Positions 12,629-24,754 of a DNA stretch of 64,000 nt are shown here, piece after piece; the stretch's first letter is position 1, and every line of letters begins with the position of its first letter. The notes beneath the pieces were generated by a model that saw only the letters and a program-made list of their open reading frames with translations, was not told the DNA's origin and made no database searches. Source of the stretch: Eonycteris spelaea (taxonomy: Eukaryota > Chordata > Mammalia > Chiroptera > Pteropodidae); contig PUFA01000115.1 of the NCBI GenBank assembly GCA_003508835.1, positions 5,996,501 to 6,060,500 on the forward strand, given 5' to 3'. The position numbers were made by a program, and so were the translations under genes.

Positions 12629-13935
12629 GCGTGAAATGAGCAAATCAGAAGTGAGGCTCTTAAAGGTTCATTCCTGTTCCACTGTTCTAGGGATCACGTC
12701 ACTGGGACCACAGGCCACACGTGTCACTCATGTCATGACGTGGCCTAGCAAAGCGCTTAAGAAATTCAAGCTACTCCGAAAGGTAGAGTCGCCTGGCGGA
12801 GTGTCCCCCTCCTGTCACTGACTGCTTTTGGCTCTAGAAATGGTGAAGCGCAGGGACCACGTGGGCTGCGGTGTCACACTCCTACAAAGGGAAGGCGTCC
12901 TCCTTGGACGAGCTCAGGCGGTGGGGGAGGTTCTTCCCTAGGCCCTGCCGGATTGAGGTATAGCATTGTCGGCGAATCCCCAGGGGCCTGGAGGAGGTAC
13001 ACGTGAATCACGGATGAATAAGAAGGCTGACTCACGTCAGGGGAGGGCTTTATGGAAAAGACAACGCCATTTGTGGAATGTAAAAGTACAGGTCCTGTTG
13101 CGGCTTACGGACCGGAGCTATCACAGGCTGTGAGCTGCAGGACGCCACGTCATGGGGTCGGCCAGGAACAGAGCCAGTGGCCCAGCGGTTCTGACCACAC
13201 AGCCTCCTGAGAAAAGTGCTGATGTCTCGGCCGGGCTGGAAGGAGAGGGGGGCCGTGTGCAGGTGGGTGGGTGGGTGCCCAGCAGACACTGAAGCTCGTG
13301 GGAAGGACAGCTTTTCCAGAACCCTCGACGGGGCAGGGAGGGGCCCCTCTCAATAGAAAGGGAGGGTGAATACTAAACTGGGATCCCATGAACTCGTCGT
13401 TCTCCCAGCAGGGCAGAGAGTTGATCATTACTCCCGTTGGGCAGGTGGGACTGTGGAGGTACGCGGAGGTCACCCCGCCTGCTGGCAGAGCGGGAGTGTG
13501 TTCCCGGCCTCTGAGGCTTCCGCGTACGTGGCCTGTGCGCTTTGAACCGAGCACCATGTTAGCTGCTGCCTTGACAGCAGGGCAAGGCGATCTGGTCCCA
13601 ACCCTACAGGCCTTCTGCAGGGACCCCGCTGGGCGAAAGGCTGGATGACCCGAGCTTTGTTCTTGTGGTCTTATGCGCACAGCGAGCTCTTCATAGGTGA
13701 GGCACGGCCGGCTGCCACCGGAGCTGGCTTCTGCTTGTCAGCTAAGAACGTAAGCTATTAAGAGTATGCAAAAGTTTATTTACCGGTGACACAGAAAATG
13801 TCACTCGTCATCCAGCTTCATTACCCGGTTTCACGTGCAGCTGAGACACAGACCCGTTGTAAGATGATGGACCATCAAAAGGACCTGCAAAGACCTTGTC
13901 GCAGGAGGCTGTCGGGGAAGGGCTTGGGCTTCGTC
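12629..13935. other. GC-rich intronic DNA, no gene recognised
   Basis: CpG-containing unique sequence with overlapping short open frames on both strands. The longest, a 176-codon minus-strand frame (13150-13680), has no recognisable domain. Confidence 0.5.
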
Positions 13936-13939
13936 AGAC

Positions 13940-14120
13940 ACACTGGGTTAAACTCCTGGACCTGCCCCCTGCACTTGCAGGCAAGACGCCGAAGCCTCTG
14001 AGCCTCCGTTTCTCTGTCACTTACCGAATGGGCGACAGAGTCCCCGCAGGAATTGAACTAGGTACCATGGGGAAAAGGTTAGGCACGTAGTAGGTGCTCA
14101 CCAGAAATAAAGGCAGCGAT
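13940..14120 (+). repeat. MIR SINE
   Basis: AAACTCCTGGACCTGCCCCC, CTGAGCCTCCGTTTCTCTGT and GGCACGTAGTAGGTGCTCAC are the head, core and tail landmarks of MIR in the right order. Confidence 0.75.
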
Positions 14121-14168
14121 GAGCGGGCCCCTTGGGTGGCTCCACCCATCTCTTCTGCCTTCAGAGCG

Positions 14169-14214
14169 TGAGTCTGTGGCCTCCTCACCCCTGAGTCTGT
14201 GGCCTCCTCACCCC
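14169..14214 (+). repeat. 23-bp tandem duplication
   Basis: The unit TGAGTCTGTGGCCTCCTCAC plus CCC occurs twice back to back with no mismatch (14169-14191 and 14192-14214), followed by a C-run. Confidence 0.97.
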
Positions 14215-15699
14215 CCCCCAACCCAGGCAGAACATTCATTTCTCTTTGGACCTTGGCAGGGAAGAGCTGTATGGGGCTAAATTAGTGCCTTCTTGCTGCC
14301 AACGAAGAAGAAAAGAAAATAAGGAGCCTCGGGCAGCGTACTGAGACCCCCCACAGTGCCCTGGGCCGTGTGGGCCACTGGCCACCTGCCTGCTCTGTTC
14401 AGCAGAACTCCAGTTTGAACCAAATACCTGGGCACAGATATGAAGTGTGGGTGCAAAGAGGCAGAGAAAGAGCTGAGTGGGGGTGGGAGGCGGGGGGACT
14501 GGCATTCTTTGGAGATCCGCAGGGGCAAAAATGCCCTGCGATTAGTTTTTCCTTCCAGGCCTGTAGTTTAAATTACTTACAGTCATAATTTATCGCTATT
14601 ATGGGCACTGAACTGTACTTGCCCCGGGCTCTGCAAACACAGGAAATCAGCCAGGCCTGTTAGCGGTATTCAAACAGCACTCAGAAAACGAGGTTTGATG
14701 GCTGAGAAGCAAGGGGAGAAAGCAAACCTGGTCTCTCCTTTACCCTGGTCACCGAAGGACACGCCTCTTTCTTCTCTCACCCCCTCAGACACTTTCCTTC
14801 CAAAATCCAATGAACAAAATGGCTGAGTGGTAGTGCGCCAGGCTCTGTGCTGAGAGGGAGGGAAGTGGAATCCTAGAGACCATCGGCCTTCTCCCAGAGA
14901 GGGAGAAGGGGTGGGGCTGTTGGACCCAAAGCCTCCTGGGCATCCAGCAACTTGGGCTGGTGAGGAGAGAAGGAGGAGGAGGAGGAGGAGCAGCTGGGAG
15001 GAAGAGGCTGTGGAGTAAAAGCAGCCTAGCAGGACATGGGTCCCTAAGGGGAACAGGCCCGTCGTCCGGTATGCCGTCCCCAAAGGGTTTGGTGTCTTAG
15101 AAACGTGCGGTGAGAGGGCGATGGTGGTGGTGGTAGGGGATGGTGACAGAAGGCATGACGGGAAATTTGGGGGAGGAACTCTGAAGTGCCCGGTGCATGG
15201 GGCTGGCTCCGGACTCAGGGAGAGGAGAGACTCCTTGGGATGTGACGGTCTCTGCGTCCTGCTGTCCGTTTTCTTAAGTGACTTTGGCGATGTGAGCTCA
15301 TAGATCTGCTCTCTGGCTCTTTAAGAAGAGTCAGGAGGGGTGAGGAAGAGGAGGTGGCCATTGTCATAGTTTTTATTAAGCCGGAAAAGATGGATTCCTT
15401 AAATGATAGGTGGTACGTGCGAGAATGGCGACGTTCATCAGATAGGAGCTTTGTGATGAGATCCCTGTGAGTTGTCACGCGCTCGGTGAAAACAGGCCGA
15501 GTCACATAAACGCATTGCATCTTTGATCGGGTGGCTGTTACGTCAGATCGATGTGACCTGCAGATGCGTGACAAACTTTCTCGGAATATCCACGTGGACT
15601 TGTTAAACAGCGCGTCGCTTTTGTGTACGGAGAGGTGAGTTGTGTGTTCGACACGGGCTGAGGCTCTCACGTGTGTCCACCCACGTCATCCTCGATCAG
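14215..15699. other. Intronic DNA, no gene recognised
   Basis: A GGA microsatellite-like run lies at about 14970-14992. A short AT-rich segment at 14535-14600 (GTAGTTTAAATTACTTACAG) may be conserved noncoding DNA. A 137-codon minus-strand frame (14670-15083) is driven by the GGA run and is not a gene. Confidence 0.45.
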
Positions 15700-15835
15700 C
15701 CAGGTGAAGAAGGCGCTGCCATGATTTTTCCTCTACTGCGGGTGAGCCAACTGAGGCCCAGAGAGGTTGAGCAACGGGCTCACGGTCACACAGCCAGCAA
15801 GCAGAGGGAGCCTCGCTCTGGCGTCTCGGTCCCCC
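15700..15835 (-). repeat. MIR SINE
   Basis: CCAACTGAGGCCCAGAGAGG, then CACGGTCACACAGCCAGCAA is the reverse complement of the MIR core and head ('...gctgtgtgaccttgg...'). Confidence 0.82.
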
Positions 15836-16639
15836 CTCGTCAGCTGTGCCTCCCCGGGCATCTGTCACTGCAGGCACCTGCCCTTGAAGCATCCGTTCAG
15901 GGATTGTCACCCGTCTGGAAAGACTTCCGGTTTGCGGTGCCCTGGAGGCCTCCCTTGGCGGTGGGCTGCTCATCGTTTTTATCCCTACCGCAGAAGACAC
16001 CGTAAAGGCGCACTTTCCGTGCACGCTAGACAGGTGGCACAGCCTGGAGGAGCAGATGCTGTGTGCGTGGCGTGAAACGGCCCCCTCCGCCCGGCCAGAA
16101 CGCCGCTGCCAGCTGTGCGTTTCCGCGCCGCGGGTTTTTGTTGACCTTTCCAGGAAGCCGCACGGGTGCAGGGGATCACGCAGGAGCAGTGCGCAGGGAC
16201 GGGACGTGGACTTTCCGCGTCCTCCGCAACGTGGGCAAACCGCCTGTTTGAGAATCGTCCCTAGAACTACCAGTCCACTCTGCAGATTTGTGGCCGTGGG
16301 CCTGGGCGCCGCGGAGCCCTGTGGGGGAAGGGGAGACCCTGAGTGCCAGAGGGAGGGAGGGAGGGCCCGGGGCCTGAGAAGCTGGCCCCTCCTAGGTCAG
16401 GCGATGCCGGAGCCAGAATGAGGCTGCAGGCCTCCGGGGAATTTCAGGAGTTTGCTTAAGTCTTCAGGGGCAGGGGGGTCTAGTTGGAACCAGCACCCAA
16501 GCCTCCAGACCCCATTAGCACCACAGGGAAGCCACAGGGCTGAACTCTGCCCTCTAACCTGACCTTGGTCTGCTGACCTCAGGGATAAAGTCACGTCCCT
16601 GTTCCCTGACCTCAGAGGATGTCTCCTGCCATGCAAATG

Positions 16640-16770
16640 TATTGTTTCACTAAGCATCTATTGACAGCCTACAGTACCAGATACTGTTCTAGGCCCTGAG
16701 GTTCCATTTTTAATAAAACAGAAATAAAGAGACCAGGAAAGGAAAAGACACAGACGCCAGCCCTCAAAAT
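16640..16770 (-). repeat. L2 LINE 3' end
   Basis: AAGCATCTATTGACAGCCTA and AGATACTGTTCTAGGCCCTG, then AATAAAACAGAAATAAAGAG follow the reverse complement of the L2 3' end. Confidence 0.75.
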
Positions 16771-17102
16771 CAGGGAATGCTTTAATCCAGACAGAACACG
16801 ATTGGGAGATTGGACCTACTGCGATATTCAAACAGCTAACATATGCAAGAAATTTTTTAGGCTAAAATGGCAAGGACTTGGGTTTTGGGGGGAGTTTTTT
16901 TAAGGTGTAGTTTATTCCGCAATAAAAATCACTGCTTCTACTGCTCATGGAGAATGTGGTGCCCCAGGGGCTTTTTCTGTCCCTTCCGAGGACAAGTGCA
17001 GAACAGTGCCATTCCCAGCAGTTTTGTAGGATCCGGAAATGTGGCATTTGGGGTTTTTCTGGTATGTCAGTGAGGAGATCATCACTTCCTGCTTCAGAAG
17101 CA

Positions 17103-17186
17103 GTGTGTGTGTGTGTGTGTGTATGTGTTGTGTCGGTGCGGCGCGCGCGTGGGCGTGCGTGTGTGTACACATATGTGTATGTGTAA
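17103..17186. repeat. (TG)n with alternating GC core
   Basis: A GTGTGT run (17103-17122), a GGCGCGCGCGTGGGCGTGCG stretch, then GTGTGTACACATATGTGTAT. Purine-pyrimidine alternation runs through most of it, which favours left-handed DNA. Confidence 0.9.
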
Positions 17187-17189
17187 ACA

Positions 17190-18045
17190 TCTGAAAAAGC
17201 CCAACCCACTGTCAAACAACCTCAGAACTTCCAGTTGCTTAGAAAAATATCCCCTTTCCTTGGGCCCCAGAGCATCTATATTTACGTAAATACGTTAATT
17301 AAATTACATCCTGTTGCCAAGTAATTTCTTAGCGCTGCGGCGGTCCGTGGACTCTCTTCCGGGGAGGTTATGCTGAGATCGTCAGAAGTCTTTCTTCAGG
17401 AAGAAAATGTTTATTTGAACACTCTCCACAGTCTACTGTGTTGTGTGTCAGGTCCGTGACGTGGAAAAGAAACTCGTTCGCATCCAGGGTTTGTCCCTGG
17501 CGATGTGGGGACAGCTGTCGGGGACCGGCTTTGCCTTCCCACCGGGCGCTTGCACAGCAGTCAGCATGAGCGGCAGGGTCCCTGTGCTCTGAGGAGTTAA
17601 AGATTTTTGCATCGGGCCCAAGCAGGATTATTGTCGGGCTTTGTAGGTCTCCAGATACAGAGTCTCCGCTGTGCATCTTGTACCTACCTCAGCGTAGTCA
17701 TCGTCTGGGCAAAGACCCATGCGAGCATTTGCTTTTGAAAAAAATGTTTCTATTTCCTCGTAGAGGAACACATACCCCATAGAAAATTTGGAAGCGTAAT
17801 AAAGGCTGAGAAGGAAAATAAGAATCATCCATTTCCCAAACCCAGGGATAAAGTACATTCGTGTCTGTGTTTCTTCCCCAGTATTCCCCACCCCCCGCAC
17901 CCCCAAGCACATATATGTGGTCGACACAACACTGCATAAATGAATTATTTTATAGGGTTTCTTTTCAAGGAAAGGTGAATGGCCCCTGCCCCAAGCAGCT
18001 GGGTTCCCACTCCAGCTGTGGTCGGCTCACTTGCCTTCATACATT
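17190..18045. other. Intronic DNA, no gene recognised
   Basis: Mixed sequence with no named repeat. Minus-strand frames around 17368-17937 overlap each other and have no recognised domain. Confidence 0.45.
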
Positions 18046-18047
18046 TT

Positions 18048-18432
18048 AATAGGACTCTTCTGCCCAGGATGATGAAAGGTAAAAGATCTATGATTCAATC
18101 AGCCTCCTTCTCGGCTCAGGTGAGGCGTTTGTGAGCTGAAAGGCCACAGGGCAATTACCTGAGAGCGGCTCAGAATTGCAAGGCTCTTACTCAGTCCCAC
18201 TTCTTAAGGTGCATTATTGCTCTAATAAAATCTTCTCGGCTATAATTTTATAACAGTTGGAAAAAGGAGTCCCAAAGGCATTGGGCATTTATCTCGAACA
18301 GGGCCTCTACCCAGGCCCCCACCAGCAGAGCAAAGTTTGCTTTAATGAATGTCCCTTTGAATAATTTAATGCCTACCTCCTGTTGATTCTTTCTGTGTAT
18401 TATTCTGGGGGAAAAAAGAAAATGCCCCAAAG
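18048..18432. other. AT-rich, low-CpG island; candidate conserved noncoding element
   Basis: Contains GGCAATTACCTGAGAG, GGTGCATTATTGCTCTAATA, TATAATTTTATAACAGTTGG and TTGAATAATTTAATGCC. The ATTA-type cores and low CpG resemble developmental enhancers, and no repeat explains the block. Inference only. Confidence 0.4.
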
Positions 18433-21400
18433 GGTTGGTTGGTTTTCAAAAGCCACATATTAGACGCAGTTGGATATATATATGTTTTTTCTTCTCTGGC
18501 CTTGAGATCTATGCATTGACGCTTTTCTTAGTCAAATCCCAAGGAAAAACACATTTGCGGAATGCAAAATTTCATCCTGGCAGTCCACAGGGGACGATGA
18601 CTTGCCGCTGTCTGCAGAGCCTCCGGCAGAAGCTCCCGAAGTGGGAGAGGAGGGAGGGATGGTGGGTGTGGCCCAGGCCTGTGTGGTTGTGTTTTGTGCC
18701 AGGGCCGTGGCCTGCCATCCCACCTAGGGAAGACAGAAGGACCTGCTGTCATTCCTGCCGACTGAACCGAGGAACCCCGAGGGCCCTCTGGAAGAGCGAG
18801 GTAAAAGATTTAGGAAGTTTTAGATGTCACAGGGTCCGACACGTCACCTTTTCCTGGAGCTTGGAGGACACTGAGTCACAGCCCCCGGGACAGAAGAGAT
18901 CCGAGCCCAAGCCAGGCCCCCTGTGCCCATGGGACCTCTTACTGCTCACGTGCTAATAAGGGCACGAGACATGCGTCGAAACGGTCCCGTGGAAATGAGC
19001 CACACTCCTTGCTCAGTGGTCCGCGTACTTGAAAAACAGATGCCAACCAACCCGGCTCCCACTCAGCTAACCCCGACACACGTGTACGGGGTTTTGAAAG
19101 GGCTGCGTCTTGTTCTGTCCTCTGAGCTCGGTCACACCCTCTGAGAGAGGGACACGGGCGGGGGGGTGGGGCATTTCCTGAACGTCTGTGACATTCGAGA
19201 GAAATCTCTGCACCAGGGCCCCAAGCAAAAGCCAGGGGCAAGGAAGAGAGAAGACCAAGGGAATCCATGGAGACGTGAATGAGAAAAAATTAAAGGAGTT
19301 GAACATGAGCTCCCCCGCCCGCCCCGCCGCCACCGCCACACCCACAAAGAGATGAGCCCGTGGAGAAATAACAGCAGCATAAAAAGAACGTGAAAGAGGA
19401 AACGGAGCGTTCATCACAGGAACCTTTTAGACTGCGCGCGGGGCACAGCAGGAGTGGGCGGGGGGGGGGGGCGCGGCTCTGTCTGGTTGAAACCCGCGGT
19501 GCCGATGCTCTCTCTGCAGCCCCACGCGAGGGGCCCGGTTTTGCCGTGCATCTGTGCTGCTGCTAAGCGCTCCTGCTCTCGAAGGCTCCCCAAGGTTTTC
19601 GCAGATCCCTCACTTGGGCTCGCCGCGGAAGTTCTTGGCGCAAGATTTTGAGGTGGGGTGTGCCTGAGGCCCCTCGGCCACTTGCATTCCCGAGAAGAGC
19701 AGTCTTTGCAGCAAGACGGGGATCGTCCCTCCGTCCCTCCATCCTGGGTTCCGCCGTTTCTGGGCCAGCCGTGCGGTGCAGGCCACGTGGTTAAGATTTT
19801 TCTGTGTCCCGGTAGCTCATCTGTAAACGGGATGCCCGCTCTGTCCACTCGAAGGATCGGCATGGGATGTAATGCCGAGTTTGTCGGTCAGTGGGCAGTG
19901 TGGTTGGCAGTGGGGACATTCAGCTTGTCCCCACCCGTGGGCTCTTGCCCACCTGGTTGCCATTGGGCAGCTTCGGTCCCGTCTTTGGCCAGAATACAGA
20001 GTTCCAGAAGAGAAGACCGATGTTCAACTTTGTCTAGGATTCTCTCCACCCTGGAGGGCCGCCCCATGGGCAGCACGTGACGAGGGGGCATGGGGGAGCA
20101 GGGGACAGGCCAGCGGGGGTGGGGACGAGCACTGGATCCCAGTGAGATCACCTGGGACTGCTCCCATGAGGATGTGCAATCCCAGGGCCCGAAAGGAGGA
20201 GGAGGGCTTTGCCCTGACGTCCTCAGTGGAGGGGGATGCCACAGGAAAGGAAGGGCCGAGAAGTCATTTAGAGCCTCGGGCTGGCCCGGGCTTCGCCACC
20301 CTGCAGTGAGTGCAGGGGTGGTGAGCCGGAAGGGAGGGCTTCTGGAGAAGGCCGTGGAGCTCCACATGGCACTCCGTATTCGTGGGTGGACCGTCGGAAG
20401 CTTTTGAGCAGCAGACGTGCCCTGGGTTTTTGGTGCAAAGCTCCGGCTGCCATGATTGGGTGGGTTGGAGTAGGAAGTGCTGCAGGTGTGAGGGGCGTGA
20501 AAGGCTGTTGTGAGGCTCCTTGGCAAGCCGTCAGGACGGGGACCACATCAGAGATGCCGTGGGGATACATCTTTGAGGGACATCCAGGAGCAGGAGTAAA
20601 AAGCCCGGGGGTCTGGCTGAATTGGGCTTATCTGGAAGGGGCAAGAGATGGCAGTTACGCTACAATTTCAGCTCTGCAGCTGGCAGCTGTGCTGGGAAGT
20701 CAGGGTGGGAAAGAGGGAGAAGTGAGAGAAAAACAAGCCATCTTCAGAGCGTTTGATCTTGGGGTGACAGGGGAGGCCTGTGTCAGCTCCTTTAGCCGGG
20801 AGTGTGGGGTATGAGGTTTGGAGCAGAGAAGGCAGATCAGAGGAAAAAGGTACAAGAGGTTTCAGCACGGTACGCGTGTGCAGAAGTTTAGGATTTACAG
20901 AGGAATCGCATATGTGCGTGAAAAAAAGAACCTCCAGTGGGCATTGTTGTCTCCGTCTTGTGGACCCACAGCCATGCCTCGATCCGGGGGGGCGGGGGCA
21001 TCAGGTGGAAGGAGGGTCCTGAGCACATTGTCCAGGGGCCTGGGACCCTGCAGTCCACACTCCTCGCCTCCGGTATCCCCACCCTTATCATCTCCCCCCA
21101 GCACGCAGAGCAGCAGGGCCCTGCCTCCCTCCACGTTCTCGTCCGCCTCCGGCCCTGCTAGTGGGGAAGGTGGCCATGCTCAGGCCCGGGCAGCTGGGTG
21201 GACACGTGGAGTGAAAAAGACTCACAGGAGAGAAACGCCAAGACAGCGATCGCAGGAGAACTAGGGGACAACAGAGGGTGACTTCGAGCTGGGATTGGGC
21301 GCGCCGGTTCCGCTGGGGTTTCTACCGCAGGGAACGAAATAGACACAATCCGTCCCTCTGAGGTCAGACATGTCCTAGTGAGGAGAGAGAAGTCACGTGA

Positions 21401-21495
21401 CCCAGCAGAAGAGACGGGAGGTAGCTGGTGGCTCGTGCTATGGTACGAACAAGGGCTGTGGACAGCAGTGCTGGGAGGGGTGCGGTTTGGGTGTA
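18433..21495. other. GC-rich intronic DNA, no gene recognised
   Basis: CpG-rich unique sequence with a 12-base G run (19460-19471) on the plus strand and several long overlapping frames, the longest a 212-codon minus-strand frame (19888-20526). Opposite-strand overlap and lack of domains argue against genes. Confidence 0.5.
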
Positions 21496-21499
21496 GATG

Positions 21500-22345
21500 G
21501 GGCAGGTGTCAGCGAGGCTGGGACAGGTGAGTCAAGACCTCAAGGAAGTGAGGGACAAGCCGTGAGGTTATCTGGTGACGAGCCTTCCAGACAGGGCATC
21601 AAGGCCAAGGCCGTGGGGCGGGAGTGCACCTGCTTTGGCTGGGGAGGGGGAGGGAGAGGGGAGAGGGAGGAGGCTGGCAGTGGCCTGGCTGGGGCACGGT
21701 GAGGGAGCGGGAGAGGCACAGAGTCCTCAGGGCCTGTGGCCAGTCACGTAGAGTCTTGTCGACCGCTGGGATGACCTTGGCTTTTGTGCGGAAGGACGGG
21801 GAGCCACGGCAGGGTGCTGAGCAGAGACGTGAGGGGTCGATGGCTCCTGTGGACTGTGTTGGTAGTGGGCCGTGGAGAGGCAAGAGGGTGGCCAGGCTCT
21901 ATGCCGTGGTTCAGAGGGGTCCATGGGACTGGGAGCAGGGGGCAGCACACAGGCGTGATAAAGCGGTCACTGCCCGAATGTGCCGATGGATTCTCTGTGG
22001 AGAACAGGAAGTTTGAGGTCAAGGAGGGCCCGAGTAACGGACAGATGAATGGGGCGACCATTAGGATGTTGGGGGGACTGCAGAGAGAGCGAGCTGGTTT
22101 GCAGGGCGAGGCCAGGAGCTCGTTTGCGAACCTGCTACGTTTGAGATGTTCCATGATGTCATCCGATGATGACAGCCAGTGGGTACTTGGGTACCTGAGC
22201 ATAGAGGTCAAGAGAAATGTCAGTTCGGGAGTCATCCGTGTAAAGATGGTACTGAAAACTGAGAGACTGGAGGAAATGGCCCAGGGAGTGGATGCAGATT
22301 TTTTAAAAAGGGGGAGCCTGGAGCACTCCCTTGCTGAGTGAGCAG
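21500..22345 (-). mobile_element. L2 LINE, decayed ORF2 and 3' region
   Basis: On the plus strand TGACCTTGGCTTTTGTGCGG, GGGAGTCATCCGTGTAAAGA and CTGGAGCACTCCCTT parallel the reversed L2 consensus. Read on the minus strand, a 25-residue stretch encoded at about 22118-22192 parallels the L2 reverse transcriptase region between 'DISTWM' and 'TELL', and the GVPQGSVLGP motif region is recognisable only as GVLQAP. Stops and indels break it. It explains the 266-codon minus-strand frame (21744-22544), which is an L2 relic and not a gene. Confidence 0.72.
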
Positions 22346-24100
22346 ACCTGGCCGAGCCCAGAGGGAGCACTCGGGCAGGTGAGAGCGTGCAGAAGACGGG
22401 CAGCCAAGGGAAGACCAGATTTCCAGGCGGAGGTGGGGTCGCCTGGTTCCAAGGTGGCAGCCGGATCTCTTGGGTTCCTCTACTTTCACGCCTGAGGGGG
22501 TCTCCATCCCGTGCCCCTCCAGCAGTGACGTGGAGCCGCCCCACAGGGAAAGGGCCAATGAGAACGATGCCTCCACTGATCAGTTAGCTACGTTCCTGCT
22601 TTAATACCGAGAGCCCGAACTGTCGCCGCCGATCGATGTCCTGTTACCTATCGTTCAGGGACCCCGCGTTTCTCCCAGCGCGTAAGATCACCACGTTTTG
22701 CAGCCGAGGGCCGAGATTCCGAGAGGTTCAGTGCGTTGTCCAAGGTCAGAGGTCAAGGGGCAGCACAGGGCGGAGAATCCAGCATGGCGTGGCTGTGAGT
22801 CCATCAGGCAGGGAGCAGCTGCAGGGTGTTGGGGGGGGGGCGTGCACTGGGCCTCAGCCCCTGGGGGCCCTTCCAGGGGCCGCCTGCCTTCCTTCCAGGG
22901 GGCCTCACAAGCCGCCCAGAGGCCCTTAGATAAATTCCTATGCAGAAGTAAGGCCAGGTTCGTCACTCACTCTGTGCTGTTCATGTCCATAGTAGTGTGA
23001 AGGTAAACTTTGCCGGAGGAAAACATCACTTTTTTCCTTTGCTTTTTTTCCTGTCAAAACTATATGTGTGGTTAAAAATAAAAATAAAAATAAAAATAAA
23101 AATAAAAAACAAACCCATGGTGTGGCCCGAAGGAATATAGAAACCCAGATCCGTTTAAGCATAACAGTACAAATGCAGGGAACACAGGTACAGAGTCTGT
23201 GGATGTCAGACGACTCTAAGGCCGGAGTGCTCTAGAGAGAACCATGACCCGGTCTGCGGGCTGCCTGATTTTAGTTCCCACCACTCTGCAGAAGACAGAG
23301 GGCTGGGTTCTACCAGCGGCAGGAACCTAATGTAGTTACAACCAGAAGTGAGGCCTAACACCCAGACCCCAGAGTCCCCCTACTCATAGTGCCCACAGAG
23401 ACCCATCCATGAACGGTCCCATATATGTGAGTCCCTGGAGGCTGGTCCCCATCTTGGGCAGGGCGGCGGGGGGCGTTCAGGTAGTGTTTATCGCAGGCCG
23501 TGGTGTTGGCCAGGTGCACCCATGGCCCGCCTGCCAAAACATGGTCTCCTCCCGTGTACCTGGGTCCGGCACCTGCCCCGGGCTGGGACCAGCACCACCA
23601 GGCTGCACCCCGCTTTCAGAACTCGCTGGGGCCACGTTGCAGTTAGAGGAAGACACCCCATCTGGTGCCTGGGTGTCTCCTGCGTGTCTGACACTTCTCT
23701 AGCCAGCTGGGTTTTGTCAAACCTAAAATGGGTCTTGCCTGGAGCACATTCCCCGCTAATTTTTACAGTCGGTCTGAGAGTTCTGGGAATTGTTATCCGT
23801 GCACTCTCTTTGCCAGCCTCGCGTCAAAGAAGAGCTATTTGGTATCTGAGCAGCCTACTGGGGCTTTTTAATGATTCTCTGTAAGTTTTTCTTGTCCTCT
23901 CATGGAAAATTCCACATGGCCAAGGATTAGTGGCTCGATCTCCTATGAGTTGCTCTTAGGTTTGGAAACAGACAGCCCTGACTCTTCCTCCTTGGACAGA
24001 GGCACCAATTAATCCAGCCTTTGCACTCGCCTTCCTCACAGCCAAAGTCTGTTCTTTCTAATTAAAAAAATAAAAAATAAAAAACATAACATTGCTTTAG
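22346..24100. other. Intronic DNA, no gene recognised
   Basis: Includes a 10-base G run (22831-22840). A short MIR-like fragment (GGTTCAGTGCGTTGTCCAAG near 22725) is possible but not certain. Overlapping frames have no recognised product. Confidence 0.45.
23073..23112. repeat. (AAAAT)n microsatellite
   Basis: Repeated AAAAT units ending in AAAAAACAAAC. It could be the expanded A-tail of an old retroposon; the sequence before it is not recognisable. Confidence 0.95.
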
Positions 24101-24104
24101 TCAC

Positions 24105-24250
24105 CGCTTCCTGGTTCTAAGTTCTAGCTTTGCTGCTGAACAAGTTATGTAACGAGGACTTGCCTCCCTGGGCCTCTACTTCATCCTGTCTCTGAAATGG
24201 TGAGGTCAGGTGGCCTCTGAAACGCCTTCCAGCCCTAAAGTCTTGTGACT
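24105..24250 (+). repeat. MIR-type SINE
   Basis: GCTTTGCTGCTGAACAAGTT, CCCTGGGCCTCTACTTCATC and GAAACGCCTTCCAGCCCTAA match the MIR core and the variant 3' end ('cccttccagctctaa'). Confidence 0.7.
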
Positions 24251-24304
24251 ACGTGGGAGCATGAAGTGTGTCCTGGCAGCTAACACTAGAGGGTCATCAT
24301 TTCA

Positions 24305-24390
24305 GCAAAGAGTGACGGAACGCATTCTGCGGTCCAGACACTGTTCTGAGTGCTGAGGACATGGCGGCAAATAAAAAAAAAAGCCTGTAC
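24305..24390 (-). repeat. L2 LINE 3' end fragment
   Basis: CAGACACTGTTCTGAGTGCT and GGACATGGCGGCAAATAAAA match the reversed L2 3' end ('caggcactgttctaggcgctggggatacagcagtgaacaaaa'). Confidence 0.72.
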
Positions 24391-24412
24391 TCAGATGCTG
24401 TGTGCTGTGGCA

Positions 24413-24623
24413 CAGCGGTCCCCAACCTTTCTGGTACCAGGGGCAGCTGCTCTTATGAGAATCTAACGCCCGATGATCTGAGGCAGAGCTGAGGCGGAGG
24501 TGCCAGCTCTGGGGAGCGGCTGCAAATCCAGATGAAGCTTCACTGACTTGCCCGCTGCTCACCTCCTGCTGTGCGGCCCGGTTCCTAACAGGCCACGGAC
24601 CGGTACTGGTCCTAAGAGCCCTG
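24413..24623 (-). mobile_element. MER1 hAT-Charlie transposon
   Basis: CAGCGGTCCCCAACCTTTCT, TATGAGAATCTAACGCCCGA, GGGGAGCGGCTGCAAATCCA and TGCTGTGCGGCCCGGTTCCT, then GGACCGGTACTGGTCC follow MER1A/B in reverse order. The right end is shortened, and no 8-bp target duplication survives. This is a non-autonomous element with no transposase. Confidence 0.88.
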
Positions 24624-24754
24624 ATCCTCCATGACCTATTGCTTGTGACCATCACCTTTAAGATCTGCAGGCTTTTCACCCACACGGCGTTTTGGTAATG
24701 ATATCTATCCCAGATGATGTGTTACACTGCCGTGCAGGACTGTCTTTTCTTCCT

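Noticed and set aside
19888..20526. 212-codon minus-strand open frame as a gene
   Set aside because: It lies in GC-rich intron, overlaps several plus-strand frames, and has no domain, splice sites or conserved motif that I recognise.
21744..22544. 266-codon minus-strand frame as a gene
   Set aside because: Most of it is covered by an inverted L2 LINE with decayed reverse transcriptase; it is a transposon relic.
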